64,000 bases of DNA from STF1-107 sp964457935 (GTDB lineage: Bacteria > Bacillota > Clostridia > Christensenellales > UBA1242): contig CAYWFC010000001.1 in NCBI GenBank assembly GCA_964457935.1, forward strand, positions 10,631 through 74,630. The letters run 5' to 3'. Under the pieces are notes generated by a model. The model had not been told where the DNA came from. It worked only from the letters and a program-made list of their open reading frames with translations, and did not search any database. The translations under genes and the position numbers were made by a program. Positions 41,632 to 49,889 of this stretch are shown here, piece by piece; the stretch's first letter is position 1, and every line of letters starts with the position of its first letter.

Positions 41632-43143
41632 ATGAGTAATGTATGGAAAATGAGCAGAGAGGAGCTAGATGCGCTATATAGCTCAGATAAGAAATTGACC
41701 AGAGCAGAATTAGAAAGAATGCATTTTGACATAATGTACAAGATGTGGGAGACGTGCTTTTTTTATCAAGTAGGCACACCAGAAGGTCACGCCACAGAAG
41801 AAGAATTAATCAAAATGATAGATGCACACCCAGAGGTACTGCGTGTGCAAACTACTCATGTCAATCATCCTATGAACTGGGATGGCGAGACTATAGGTAC
41901 ATATGCTGCAAAATGTGAATTGCTATTTGTCACTAAGAGAGCACTGCAGGACACAGAAGCATGCAAACTAAAGAACAAAGATAAGGCGAATATATATGAC
42001 ACGATAAAAGGCAGTCGGGATTTTTGGATACGCATAATGGAAGAACTTGGGCACAATAAACTGACCGCAAGACTCGAAGGTTATAATGATGCAACCAAAG
42101 TAGTAAACGATTTTTGGGCCATCAAGGATGAAGATAAACATGACAGCGAAACAGAGTATAAAAAACACAGACATATCATCCAAAATGAAAAATTCATAAA
42201 ACTACACAAATCAAAGAGCAACAAGACATCGACCAAAAAGGCAAATGGTGCGACGACATCGGTGATCAAACAGAAAAAATTAATCAAAAAGATAAATGAG
42301 CAAGTGCAAGAAGCCCAAAATTTGAGCAATGTTGAACAATTATACATTGATATAATGGATGAGATGTTTGACATTTATCAGAATGGCATCCAAGACACGC
42401 CAGAGGGTATCGCTCGTCAAAAAGCAATAATCCAGAAGATAGACGAATGTCCGAGTGTTTTGAATAGGCGTCAGCGGACATGCGAGACCCCACATAGGAG
42501 CAATAACACCACTATAGGTATATATGCTGCTGAATGTCAACTGCTCCATATCACTCTGAGAGCATTGGAAGATGAAAAAGCATGTGCCAAGAAAAATTTA
42601 TTTGGCAAGGACATATTCGCCAAGATAAAAGAAAACGATAATTTCAAAGAGCAGGTCGTAAATAGCGATGAATACAAGGACTTAGTGTCGCGACGCGAAG
42701 AAACCATAGCAGAAAGAGCATTATACGATGAGATAGTGTCTGAAATGCTCTACATTCATCAGAATGGCATACATGACAGGCCAGAGGGAGTGGCTCGCCA
42801 AAAGGAAATAGTCAAGAAGATAGACGAACACCCAGAGATATTGAATTATCAGGACCCAGAACATAACAGCACTATAGGTATCACTGCTGCTCGTTGTCGA
42901 CTATTGCATGTCGTGATTAGAGTGATGTCAGACCTAAATGCATCTAAATTGAAAGATAAATATGGTGCGGATGTGTTCACTAGGACAAAGGAAAATAGAG
43001 ATTTTACAGAGCAGGTCGTGAATAGCAAGGAATACAAGGATTTGGTGAAAAAACTAGAGAAAAAATTGGCTAAATTAACTAAACCACCAATCATCAATGA
43101 TAAATACGAAGATATGTCGAAATACGATAGTATAATGGAGTAA
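41632..43143 (+). CDS. Array protein 9 of the YDSIME family, three fused modules (503 aa)
   Basis: Contains three modules in one frame. Module 1 (about 1-170): PEGHATEEELIKMIDAHPEVLRV and GETIGTYAAKCELLFVTKRAL. A Lys-rich linker (about 175-225) follows. Module 2 (about 235-360): PEGIARQKAIIQKIDECPSVL and TTIGIYAAECQLLHITLRAL. Module 3 (about 365-490): PEGVARQKEIVKKIDEHPEIL and STIGITAARCRLLHVVIRVM. It ends EDMSKYDSIME. Only the last module has the end motif, so internal ones were lost on fusion. AAGGAG precedes the ATG. Confidence 0.85.
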   Translation: MSNVWKMSREELDALYSSDKKLTRAELERMHFDIMYKMWETCFFYQVGTPEGHATEEELIKMIDAHPEVLRVQTTHVNHPMNWDGETIGTYAAKCELLFVTKRALQDTEACKLKNKDKANIYDTIKGSRDFWIRIMEELGHNKLTARLEGYNDATKVVNDFWAIKDEDKHDSETEYKKHRHIIQNEKFIKLHKSKSNKTSTKKANGATTSVIKQKKLIKKINEQVQEAQNLSNVEQLYIDIMDEMFDIYQNGIQDTPEGIARQKAIIQKIDECPSVLNRRQRTCETPHRSNNTTIGIYAAECQLLHITLRALEDEKACAKKNLFGKDIFAKIKENDNFKEQVVNSDEYKDLVSRREETIAERALYDEIVSEMLYIHQNGIHDRPEGVARQKEIVKKIDEHPEILNYQDPEHNSTIGITAARCRLLHVVIRVMSDLNASKLKDKYGADVFTRTKENRDFTEQVVNSKEYKDLVKKLEKKLAKLTKPPIINDKYEDMSKYDSIME

Positions 43144-43162
43144 AAAAGAACAGGGGGCCCAA

Positions 43163-43636
43163 ATGGGAAACACATTGAGCAAAAAAGAATTAGAAATACT
43201 ATACAACAAGATAATATACCAAATGTGCAATATTGAGAAGATCCAAGATACACCAAAGGGTATCGCTATGCAGAAGGAGATAATCAGAAAAATTGACGAG
43301 CATCCAGAGGTATTGCGTGTGCAAACGGGGGACTTGCGCTATAAAACTATAGGCATATACGCCGCAATAAATGAATTTTTTTATATCACTATGAGGGCAT
43401 TGCAGGACACAGAAGCATGTGAACTAAGAGCAGGCCCTAAAAAACAGAATATATATGAATTGATAAAAAGAAACAAAAAATTTCAAGAGCGGATAGTGAA
43501 TAGTTGGCAGTACGCGAGACTAGTGAAGAGATTAGAAGCAAGGCTGGCGGGCGAAGAAGAACCACACTATAATGACGATGACCTTTTTGACGATGAATAC
43601 GAAGATATGGACCAATACGACAGCATAATGGAGTAA
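43163..43636 (+). CDS. Array protein 10 of the YDSIME family (157 aa)
   Basis: Starts MGNTLSKKELEILY like protein 4. Core PKGIAMQKEIIRKIDEHPEVLRV and KTIGIYAAINEFFYITMRAL. Tail type W (NSWQYARLVKRLEARLAG) with an acidic end YEDMDQYDSIME. AGGGGG lies 6 bases before the ATG. Confidence 0.84.
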   Translation: MGNTLSKKELEILYNKIIYQMCNIEKIQDTPKGIAMQKEIIRKIDEHPEVLRVQTGDLRYKTIGIYAAINEFFYITMRALQDTEACELRAGPKKQNIYELIKRNKKFQERIVNSWQYARLVKRLEARLAGEEEPHYNDDDLFDDEYEDMDQYDSIME

Positions 43637-43660
43637 AAACTCAAAAGAGTGGGGAGTGAA

Positions 43661-44140
43661 ATGAGTACAGAAAAGAAACTGAGCCAAGAAGAATTAATCA
43701 AACTATATGAAGAAATATTAGATGAAATAAGTAATATCGCAGTCACAGAGATGCAAAACACACCAGAAGGAGTGGCTCGGCAAAAAGAGATAATAGAGAA
43801 GATAAACGAACACCCAGAAGTATTGCGTGTGCATACTAGAGACTGGAGTTACGTGACTATAGGCATAGATGCTGTAATGCACCAGTTATTTTACGTCACG
43901 ATGAGGGCTCTAGAAGATGTCGAAGCATGTGTGTTAAAGAGTACAAGTGGTCGTTCCACATATGATCATATAAAAAGCAATGATAATTTTCGAAATCGGA
44001 TAGTGAATAGTTGGCAGTACAAGAGGCTAATAGAAAGACTAGAAGCAAGACTGGCTGGCGAAGAAGAGTCAGAGTATGATGACGATGACCTTTTCGACGA
44101 AGACGAAAACATAGACAAATACGACAGCATAATGGAATAA
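43661..44140 (+). CDS. Array protein 11 of the YDSIME family (159 aa)
   Basis: Last member. N-terminus MSTEKKLSQEELIKLY is almost that of protein 2, but the tail is type W (NSWQYKRLIERLEARLAG, YDDDDLFDEDENIDKYDSIME). ATG 43661 is chosen over an in-frame GTG at 43649 because GGGGAG lies directly between them. After its stop, 97 bases with a new promoter separate it from the MoxR-type gene. No terminator is visible in that gap. Confidence 0.84.
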   Translation: MSTEKKLSQEELIKLYEEILDEISNIAVTEMQNTPEGVARQKEIIEKINEHPEVLRVHTRDWSYVTIGIDAVMHQLFYVTMRALEDVEACVLKSTSGRSTYDHIKSNDNFRNRIVNSWQYKRLIERLEARLAGEEESEYDDDDLFDEDENIDKYDSIME

Positions 44141-44186
44141 TCACTAGGATATGCAGTGCGGATTGGAGAAAAATCAAGATTAGGTA

Positions 44187-44215
44187 TTGATTTTTGTGCC
44201 GATGTATGCTATAAT
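44187..44215 (+). promoter_or_regulatory. Promoter of the MoxR / AAA-like / VWA operon
   Basis: TTGATT (44187-44192) - 17 - TATAAT (44210-44215), 22 bases before the MoxR-type gene. Confidence 0.8.
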
Positions 44216-44237
44216 GCATTAAACAAAGGAAGGTAAT

Positions 44238-45464
44238 ATGGCAAACGAAAATTTAGTAAACAAAATGATAGACGGACGCAAACGCAACAATTACGGCGTC
44301 ATAGTCGATGACAGAGAGATGTCTGTAAACGACCAGATAGACTTTTATCTCAAGTCAGGACTGACATTTATGCTACATGGCGTGAGTGGTGTGGGTAAGT
44401 CGCGCAGGATAGCGGACTACGACCCTGACTATACATCCATAGTGCTACGCAACGGCATATTGCCAGAGGAGATAATAGGTAAGACTATATATCCGAACAA
44501 CGACGCCACCAAGACAGGCGTATGGATAGCACCGGCTTGGTACACCAGTCTGTGCGAGAAATGCGAGCGTGAGCCTGGCAAGATGCATGCGCTGTTTATA
44601 GACGAGATCACCAATGTCAAGCCTACAGAGCAGAGTTTGGTGTTTCACCTGATATTGAATAGGTCTATCGGGCCAAACTGCGGTAAATTGCCTAAAAATG
44701 TGGTAGTAGTGGCGGCGGGAAACAGCAAGCAAGAGAGCGAGGCGGCGTACAATATGCCTGAGCCATTGTTTAGGAGATTTTCTGCGCATATTTACTTACC
44801 GCTCAATATACCAGACTGGCTAGAATGGGGCAGTCAGATGCGTGCTGACGACCACACTAAGACAAACATACATCCACTGGTAGCGCGCTTCGTGGCTACA
44901 CATGGTACTAAGATATTTTACACCAAATACGACCCAGACGAGCCACCAAAGTACGCTACAGACCCTCGTGGCTGGGAGCAAGTGAGCGATATCTTGTATG
45001 CCAACGACGGCGTAATAGTCAAAGACCTCATCAGGAACAAAGTGGGCAAAAACGCCGCCGAGTCATTCATGGCGTTTGCGAAAGAACCACCGCTCACACT
45101 AGAAGAAGTGGTGAGTGGGAATTATGACGAATCGGATATCCCTAATACACTAGACGCGAAGTACGCGCTCGTGCTCTCGCTGAGATATGCCCGCCCTGAC
45201 CAGTTGGCAGTGGTGAGAAATTTCATCAAAGACAAACTAAACGCAGAGATGCTGGCAAAATACGATGTGGTATGGGTGGACAAAAATCCTGAAAAGGCAA
45301 TATTCCTAGACAATATAAAGAAATCAAAAAATATAGTAAAGCAAGCCGAGAAACCAAAAGAAGAAAAGGCTGAATCTGACAAAAAACCAGCAAAAATACT
45401 GTCAAAAGAAGAAGAAAAGGCGATGAAGTCTTCGCTGACTAATCTAAAAGGTCTCAGCGTTTAA
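44238..45464 (+). CDS. MoxR-type AAA+ ATPase (408 aa)
   Basis: Walker A GVSGVGKS (residues 48-55), Walker B ALFIDEIT (Asp122-Glu123), sensor 1 VVVAAGN and arginine-finger region EPLFRRF, then a helical domain and a Lys/Glu-rich tail (about 355-395). MoxR ATPases work with VWA-domain proteins as chaperone-like machines that activate or assemble other proteins; the VWA partner is two genes downstream. AAAGGAAGG precedes the ATG. Its position right after the array suggests, but does not prove, that array proteins are partners or substrates. Confidence 0.9.
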   Translation: MANENLVNKMIDGRKRNNYGVIVDDREMSVNDQIDFYLKSGLTFMLHGVSGVGKSRRIADYDPDYTSIVLRNGILPEEIIGKTIYPNNDATKTGVWIAPAWYTSLCEKCEREPGKMHALFIDEITNVKPTEQSLVFHLILNRSIGPNCGKLPKNVVVVAAGNSKQESEAAYNMPEPLFRRFSAHIYLPLNIPDWLEWGSQMRADDHTKTNIHPLVARFVATHGTKIFYTKYDPDEPPKYATDPRGWEQVSDILYANDGVIVKDLIRNKVGKNAAESFMAFAKEPPLTLEEVVSGNYDESDIPNTLDAKYALVLSLRYARPDQLAVVRNFIKDKLNAEMLAKYDVVWVDKNPEKAIFLDNIKKSKNIVKQAEKPKEEKAESDKKPAKILSKEEEKAMKSSLTNLKGLSV

Positions 45465-45484
45465 CCTAGGTCAAAGGAGAGAAT

Positions 45485-45880
45485 ATGACATACGAAGCAG
45501 AGAAGAAATTAGACACAGTGCTAAAGAATAACACCAAATGGCCATTGATAGTGGCTGGTGCTGACAGCGCATATTTCGCTGACGCTGTGGTGCTGAGCGC
45601 TCGTACGCCGTCTGGTGCGCTAGGCGTAGTGGCAGATGTGCGCCCTGACTGGATAAAAGCATTGGAAGCCAAAGCGCACACCGGCAAGGCTGTGCTGTGC
45701 ATAGACGGGCTGGACCAGATAGACGCAGACGAGCAGGACAAATTCGTCGGACTGCTAAAGTACAAAGGCGTGAATGGCTACGCTCTGCCAGACAATGTAC
45801 AGATAGTGATGACTGTGGCTGATGCGGACAAAGTATCGCCTAGATTGGTGGCATTGTCCCTAGTCTATATAGCGGAGTAA
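45485..45880 (+). CDS. Degenerate AAA-like protein lacking the P-loop (131 aa)
   Basis: Lines up with the central part of the preceding MoxR ATPase: W/LxxK, then GKAVLCIDGLDQIDADEQDK where the ATPase has HALFIDEITNVKPTEQS, and LPDNVQIVMTVADADKVSPRL where it has LPKNVVVVAAGN...EPLFRR. The Walker A lysine is absent (LIVAGADSAYFADAV) and the Walker B glutamate is replaced by Gly. It is therefore probably a non-hydrolysing partner. AAAGGAG precedes the ATG, and its end holds the ribosome-binding site of the VWA gene, 4 bases downstream. I know of no named family for it. Confidence 0.72.
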   Translation: MTYEAEKKLDTVLKNNTKWPLIVAGADSAYFADAVVLSARTPSGALGVVADVRPDWIKALEAKAHTGKAVLCIDGLDQIDADEQDKFVGLLKYKGVNGYALPDNVQIVMTVADADKVSPRLVALSLVYIAE

Positions 45881-45884
45881 ACAT

Positions 45885-47492
45885 ATGTCGATAATGAACA
45901 AAATGCTTCAAAGCGAAACGACCGAAGTGCTAAAGAGCAGTGTATTGAGCAAATTTCCGCACTTGGGCGTGACTATGTCAGGTCTGCGCATTGAGACCAC
46001 TGATAGCATCCCTACCGCGTGCACTGACGGCAGTACAGTGTATTATTCGCCTAAATTCTTCGAGAGACTGACGTATGACCAGCAGGTTTTCGTCATGGCG
46101 CACGAAATATTGCACGTGGCGTTTGACCATATATGGCGCAGTAAGGATAAAGAACCCCAGCTGTGGAATATAGCGACTGACGCTGTCATCAATCAGATAC
46201 TCCAAGACGAGGACTTGCCAATTATAGCAGGCTGTGTGGATATGCCAGAAGCCAAAGGTAAATCCGCCGAAGAAATGTATGATAAACTGCTAAAAGATAA
46301 AGAAAAAAATCAGCAGAACGGTCAAGGCCAGCAAGATAATCAGCAAAACGGTCAAGACCAGCAAAACAATCAACAAGGCGGTCAAGGCAGTCAGCAAGGC
46401 GGTCAAGGTCAGCAAAGCAATCAACAGCAAGGCGGTCAAGACCAGCAAGGTAGTGACCATAGCATTTGGGCAGAGGCTGTCAGACGAATGATGTCCGAAA
46501 GACAACAGCAGTCTCAAAATAGAGATAAAAACAAAGATAAACAAAACGGCCAAGGCCAAAACAAAAATGGCGTCGGTCAAGACGAAGACAAAAATAATAC
46601 TGATAAAGATAAAGACCAAAATGGTGATGCAGATAAAGGTCAAGACCAAGATGATGTCAATAAAGACCAAGAGCAAAATGGCACTGCTGGCGAGAATAAA
46701 GAAGACCAAGGCAAAAATGACGAATTTGAAGGCAAAGAACAAAAATCAGACAAAAAATCTGCCGACAAAGACAAAACTGACGACATGAGTGAGAAAGAGA
46801 AGAATTTTTCTAAAGAGAACAAACAGGAGAAACGGCGCCAAGGCGAGAAAATCATCAAAGAGATGGAGTCCAGTGGGACTGCAGCAGGCAGTACAGCAGG
46901 CGACAAGCTCCAAAAGCTCGGCAAAGTAGGCGAAGCCAAGGAAGTGCTGTCGTGGAAGAAAATACTCAAGCGTGAATTCGAGAAGCAAGAAGACCGCTGG
47001 TCATACCGTCGCGCGAGTGAAGAGAATTATTATCAGGCGCGCGTAGAGTCCGTAGATACGCCAGAACACCCTATCACCGAAGTGATGCTGGATACCAGTT
47101 GCTCGGTCAGTGATGATCTATTGAGAAATTTCCTTCGCCAGCTCAAGCCTCTGCTAAAAGAGTCAAAACTAATGGTAGGGTGCTTTGACCATAAATTTTA
47201 TGGCTTCAAAGAGATAAAGACCAATCATGACATAGATAATTTCACCATAATAGGGCGCGGTGGCACGAACTTTGATGGGGCTATCAAACATTTCTCCAAA
47301 GACCGCACTGTGAACAAGATAGTATTCACTGACGGCGAAGATAGTCAGACGACATATGACCCAAAATACAAGAATATCATGTGGCTGGTATATACGAATG
47401 CAAATTTTGAGCCAAACTGTGGCAAAGTGATAAGGGTGAACAAAAAAGAATTTTATAAAAATTTCGTCGATAATAATACCAATGATATGTAA
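45885..47492 (+). CDS. Metallopeptidase-like (HExxH) and VWA-domain protein (535 aa)
   Basis: N-terminal domain of the DUF2201 type with FVMAHEILHVAFDHIW (His73, Glu74, His77) and a helix NIATDAVINQIL. A long low-complexity linker follows (about residues 130-345): Gln/Asn/Gly repeats, then Asp/Lys/Gln repeats. The C-terminal VWA domain has a MIDAS site: DTSCS (403-407), GGTNF (Thr461) and FTDGED. This is the usual VWA partner of MoxR ATPases. Translation is coupled to the AAA-like gene. A strong terminator follows the stop. Whether the HExxH site cleaves protein is unknown. Confidence 0.88.
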   Translation: MSIMNKMLQSETTEVLKSSVLSKFPHLGVTMSGLRIETTDSIPTACTDGSTVYYSPKFFERLTYDQQVFVMAHEILHVAFDHIWRSKDKEPQLWNIATDAVINQILQDEDLPIIAGCVDMPEAKGKSAEEMYDKLLKDKEKNQQNGQGQQDNQQNGQDQQNNQQGGQGSQQGGQGQQSNQQQGGQDQQGSDHSIWAEAVRRMMSERQQQSQNRDKNKDKQNGQGQNKNGVGQDEDKNNTDKDKDQNGDADKGQDQDDVNKDQEQNGTAGENKEDQGKNDEFEGKEQKSDKKSADKDKTDDMSEKEKNFSKENKQEKRRQGEKIIKEMESSGTAAGSTAGDKLQKLGKVGEAKEVLSWKKILKREFEKQEDRWSYRRASEENYYQARVESVDTPEHPITEVMLDTSCSVSDDLLRNFLRQLKPLLKESKLMVGCFDHKFYGFKEIKTNHDIDNFTIIGRGGTNFDGAIKHFSKDRTVNKIVFTDGEDSQTTYDPKYKNIMWLVYTNANFEPNCGKVIRVNKKEFYKNFVDNNTNDM

Positions 47493-47524
47493 AAAAACAG
47501 TTAGCACGTGCTAACTGTTTTTTT
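47491..47524. terminator. Perfect bidirectional terminator
   Basis: Arms 47491-47507 and 47508-47524 are perfectly complementary (17 bp each, AGTTAGCACGTGCTAACT at the centre) with A-run and T-run ends. It closes the MoxR/VWA operon. Confidence 0.92.
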
Positions 47525-47720
47525 GTCTAAGTATATATTTGTCTAAGTATATATTTGTCTAAGTATATATTTGTCTAAGTATATATTTGTCTNNNNNNNN
47601 NNNNNNNNNNNNNNNNNNNNNNNNNNNNNNNNNNNNNNNNNNNNNNNNNNNNNNNNNNNNNNNNNNNNNNNNNNNNNNNNNNNNNNNNNNNNAACATATT
47701 TGTTTGCCTATATATTTATT
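47525..47720. repeat. 16-bp minisatellite with assembly gap
   Basis: TAAGTATATATTTGTC repeats four to five times up to 47592. Exactly 100 N follow (47593-47692), then decayed copies. True length unknown. No gene. Confidence 0.88.
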
Positions 47721-47727
47721 CATATAC

Positions 47728-49032
47728 TTATTTGCCGAGGCAAAACTTACTAAATATCCTATCTATAATGCTCTCTGTGCTGACATTGCCAGTGATATTG
47801 CCCAGACTCTCGTACACCAGACGCAAATCTGACGTGATGAAGTCCAGTGTCATACTCTCGAAGTGTGCTATGGCACTGTCTAGGATTTGGATAGCGTCTT
47901 GGACGCACTGGATGTGCCTAGCATTGGTCAAATAGAACACGCTCGGGTCATAATCGCTGGCTACAGTTTTGTCGAAAATAGCGCGTTTTAACGCGTCTAT
48001 ATTGTCGCCATTTTTGGCAGATATGACCACTTCGTCAGCCTGCGCCACATACTCTGAGTGCAGGTCTATCTTATTCTTGACGTACACCACAGGGATATCG
48101 TCGGCTATGTCGAGCGTGAAGTGTTCGCCCGCTACGCCCACAGCCACGACCAAGTCACTCTCAGCCATTCTGTCTTTGGCGCGCTGTATGCCTATGCTCT
48201 CTACCACGTCGTCACTCTCGCGTATGCCGGCGGTGTCGTATAGGCGGAACAATATCCCACCGTACTCGTACTCTGCCTCTACTATGTCACGCGTGGTGCC
48301 GGGGATGTCGGTCACTATGGCTTTGTCGTACTGGATGAGCGCATTTAATATGCTAGATTTGCCCACATTTGGCTCGCCGACGATAGCCACCTTGACCCCG
48401 TCGCGTATCACATTGCCCACAGCCTGTGTGGACAGCAAATGGCTTAGTTCCTCGCGCATATCACTCAGTGCACGCAGAAGGTCGGTGTTTTCGTCGTCGC
48501 TAAATTCGTACTCCGGATAGTCCAGTTTGGTCTCGACTTCTGCCAAGATGTCTGTCAGTCTGTCTTGCACATCAGTGATGCGCTGAGCCAGTGCGCCCTT
48601 TAGCAGTTCGCTCCCAGCGCGTAGCCCGGCAGTACTCTCGGCGTTGATGACGTCTATCATACCCTCTGCTTGGTCGAAGGTCAGTTTGCCATTGACAAAA
48701 GCACGCTTGCTAAACTCGCCACGAGTCGCCATGGTAGCGCCCAGCCTGATGCACTCTGCGACTATCTTTTGGAGCAAGAAATACCCACCATGCGCGTGTA
48801 TCTCCACCACATCTTCGCCCGTAAACGACTGTGGCGCGCGAAAATACACCACCATAGCGTCATCGCTGTAGTCTTCGATGTACACTCTCTGCCTATACAG
48901 TACTCTAGGCTGATAATCTTTGTCGCTGTGAGTTAAAAGATGGAGAAGGTCATATGACCTGTCTCCACTCAATCTCACTATGCCTACACCAGCCTTTCCG
49001 GGCGGGGTAGCGATAGCCACTATAGTATTCAT
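47728..49032 (-). CDS. mnmE: tRNA modification GTPase MnmE
   Basis: With MnmG installs the carboxymethylaminomethyl group at U34 of tRNAs. N-terminal folate-binding-like domain (IVAIATPPGKAGVGIVRLSG), GTPase with GEPNVGKSSILNAL (G1), DIPGTTRD (G2/G3 region) and VKNKIDL (G4), and the C-terminal CLGK. 434 residues is a little shorter than the usual 450-460. Starts by ATGA overlap with jag. Its usual neighbour mnmG is not downstream but 3 kb away on the other strand. Confidence 0.96.
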   Translation of the reverse strand: MNTIVAIATPPGKAGVGIVRLSGDRSYDLLHLLTHSDKDYQPRVLYRQRVYIEDYSDDAMVVYFRAPQSFTGEDVVEIHAHGGYFLLQKIVAECIRLGATMATRGEFSKRAFVNGKLTFDQAEGMIDVINAESTAGLRAGSELLKGALAQRITDVQDRLTDILAEVETKLDYPEYEFSDDENTDLLRALSDMREELSHLLSTQAVGNVIRDGVKVAIVGEPNVGKSSILNALIQYDKAIVTDIPGTTRDIVEAEYEYGGILFRLYDTAGIRESDDVVESIGIQRAKDRMAESDLVVAVGVAGEHFTLDIADDIPVVYVKNKIDLHSEYVAQADEVVISAKNGDNIDALKRAIFDKTVASDYDPSVFYLTNARHIQCVQDAIQILDSAIAHFESMTLDFITSDLRLVYESLGNITGNVSTESIIDRIFSKFCLGK

Positions 49033-49889
49033 TTGATTACCTTGATGACGATGTGTCTGCGGTCACCTACACCAGTACTGTCTGTGGTGATGTCGGTGTA
49101 CTCCTGCAATGCAGTGTGTATGATCATCCTCTCATAAGGTGTCATAGGCTCGAGATGTACTTCCTTGCGAGTCATCTGCGCCTTTTTGACCATTTTCTTG
49201 CCTAAAGCTATCAGAGTGCGCTCTCTCTTCTCGCGGTAATTCTCCACGTCGAATATCACTCTGGTGTGCTCAGGTGTGTGGCGCGCTATGCTGGTCAATA
49301 TGGCTTGGATAGCATTGAGGGTCTCTCCCCTAAAGCCTATCAACTTGCCCACATTGTCGCCATTGACTGCTACTATGAGCGCGTCTTCGCTGTATGAGCA
49401 AGTCACACTGCCCCTAATCTTCATAGCGAACATTAGACCATTCAAAAACTCTTTTAGACGTTCTTCGAGCTCGGGATTTTTCTCCACAGGCTTGAATGTA
49501 CGAGGCTTCTTGACTACCTTGACAGGCTGAGTGTCCTCGGCACATCCGCAATCACACTCTTCGTCGCAGTGACATTCGTCACAATGACACTCTTCGCACT
49601 CGCAATCATCGCAGTGGCAGTCATCGCAGTCACATTCTGCATCGTGACAGCATTCGCAGTCGCACTCGCAGTCCTCGCATGTGCAAGGCTCACCCTCGTC
49701 GCAATGGCAATCAGCGCATGTGCATTCTGGCTCTTTTGGGGTGTATTCTAGCACTATACGTGCCTTTTTGAACATACCGCCTGCGTCTATTATCTTGATG
49801 TCTACTTCTTCTCTAGACAGTCCGAGTTCAGCCAAGCCTTGTGCTATGGCTGTCTCGACATTCTTTGCTACTACTTCGTGTTGTTTCAT
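49029..49889 (-). CDS. jag: Jag/KhpB RNA-binding protein with a cysteine-rich insert (286 aa)
   Basis: SpoIIIJ-associated protein. Jag_N domain (about residues 1-50), KH domain with VGKLIGFRGETLNAIQ, and R3H domain (REKRERTLIALGKKM to DRRHIVIKVIK). Between Jag_N and KH lies an unusual stretch (56-116) with 24 Cys, mostly as CxC and CxxC separated by Asp/Glu and a few His, like a metallothionein. Jag normally has a Lys/Glu-rich linker here. It overlaps yidC by ATGA, and AAGGAG precedes the ATG. Confidence 0.94.
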   Translation of the reverse strand: MKQHEVVAKNVETAIAQGLAELGLSREEVDIKIIDAGGMFKKARIVLEYTPKEPECTCADCHCDEGEPCTCEDCECDCECCHDAECDCDDCHCDDCECEECHCDECHCDEECDCGCAEDTQPVKVVKKPRTFKPVEKNPELEERLKEFLNGLMFAMKIRGSVTCSYSEDALIVAVNGDNVGKLIGFRGETLNAIQAILTSIARHTPEHTRVIFDVENYREKRERTLIALGKKMVKKAQMTRKEVHLEPMTPYERMIIHTALQEYTDITTDSTGVGDRRHIVIKVIK

